Part shown: one piece after another, positions 23,029-23,087 of the stretch
How the letters are laid out: every line of letters starts with the position of its first letter
Position numbering within the stretch: the first letter of the stretch is position 1
Assembly: GCA_023255965.1 (NCBI GenBank)
Contig: JAGDWE010000024.1
Span: forward strand, 1-23,087
Direction: 5' to 3'
From: Desulfurococcales archaeon
GTDB taxonomy: Archaea; Thermoproteota; Thermoprotei_A; Sulfolobales; NBVN01
Length of the DNA stretch: 23,087 bases
The notes under the pieces: generated by a model
Databases searched by the model: none
Told to the model about the DNA's origin: nothing
The model's input: the letters and a program-made list of their open reading frames with translations, nothing else
Position numbers and translations under genes: made by a program

Positions 23029-23087
23029 GGCTGAAACCCTACCTTCTTAAGGCGGTAACGTATTTGATGGTGGGGAGCCCTCACCGC
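23029..23087 (-). repeat. Right arm of 59-bp inverted repeat, cut by window end
   Basis: Mirror of 22199-22257 with one mismatch. Homology reaches the last base of the window, so the repeat may be longer. It lies about 75 bp upstream of the nuclease-like gene's start, so it could also affect its promoter. Confidence 0.9.

Overview
The window looks like chromosomal DNA from a thermophilic crenarchaeon, most likely of the order Thermoproteales (a Vulcanisaeta/Caldivirga-like organism; genus is a guess). The grounds are the LysW-carrier lysine/arginine pathway with a LysM-type Lrp regulator, a tRNA without encoded CCA, TATA-box promoters lying close to start codons, GGTG/GGAGGT ribosome binding sites with many GTG and TTG starts, DUF1286- and AlaX-M-type proteins, and a degenerate archaeal TnpB.

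Layout. 1-2627: an enolase-superfamily sugar-acid dehydratase and a GT4 glycosyltransferase. 2620-9586: the centre of the window, two divergent operons for carrier-protein-mediated lysine and arginine synthesis. lysW-lysX-lysJ-lysK runs leftward and argX-lysY-lysZ-lysM runs rightward, separated by 567 bp. That gap holds TATA boxes, a perfect 16-bp palindrome with an adjacent dyad, a GC-rich block and a chain of two very short ORFs, the second overlapping argX as ATGA. lysW is only 56 codons. The set is complete for LysW attachment (LysX or ArgX), phosphorylation (LysZ), reduction (LysY), transamination (LysJ) and release (LysK); LysM probably senses lysine and acts on the shared region.

9734-12430: purE is intact, but overlapping purK is a full-length pseudogene. 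It is followed by a C-terminal scrap of an archaellin-like protein and a broken tnpB, so this is a decaying stretch. 12503-14246: an unrecognised protein, a PsiE-like membrane protein and a 517-bp gene-poor interval with a GC-rich, strongly self-complementary block that may be an RNA or a transposon relic. 14247-19273: a DUF1286 membrane protein, an AlaX-M tRNA editing protein, a membrane-anchored zinc metalloprotease, a CPBP-family membrane protein and an M28 aminopeptidase. The last two diverge from a 35-bp promoter with three helically phased 9-bp repeats. 19552-22050: a ribbon-helix-helix regulator, threonine synthase overlapping a MeaB-type GTPase, and tRNA-Pro(CGG).

22051-23087: a coiled-coil PD-(D/E)XK nuclease-like gene enclosed by a 59-bp inverted repeat with one mismatch. 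The right arm runs into the window edge. The arms contain a stem motif that matches, at 18 of 24 positions, a hairpin upstream of the broken tnpB, so the unit may be bracketed by IS200/IS605-type ends. This unit and the argX leader are the best candidates for something undescribed.
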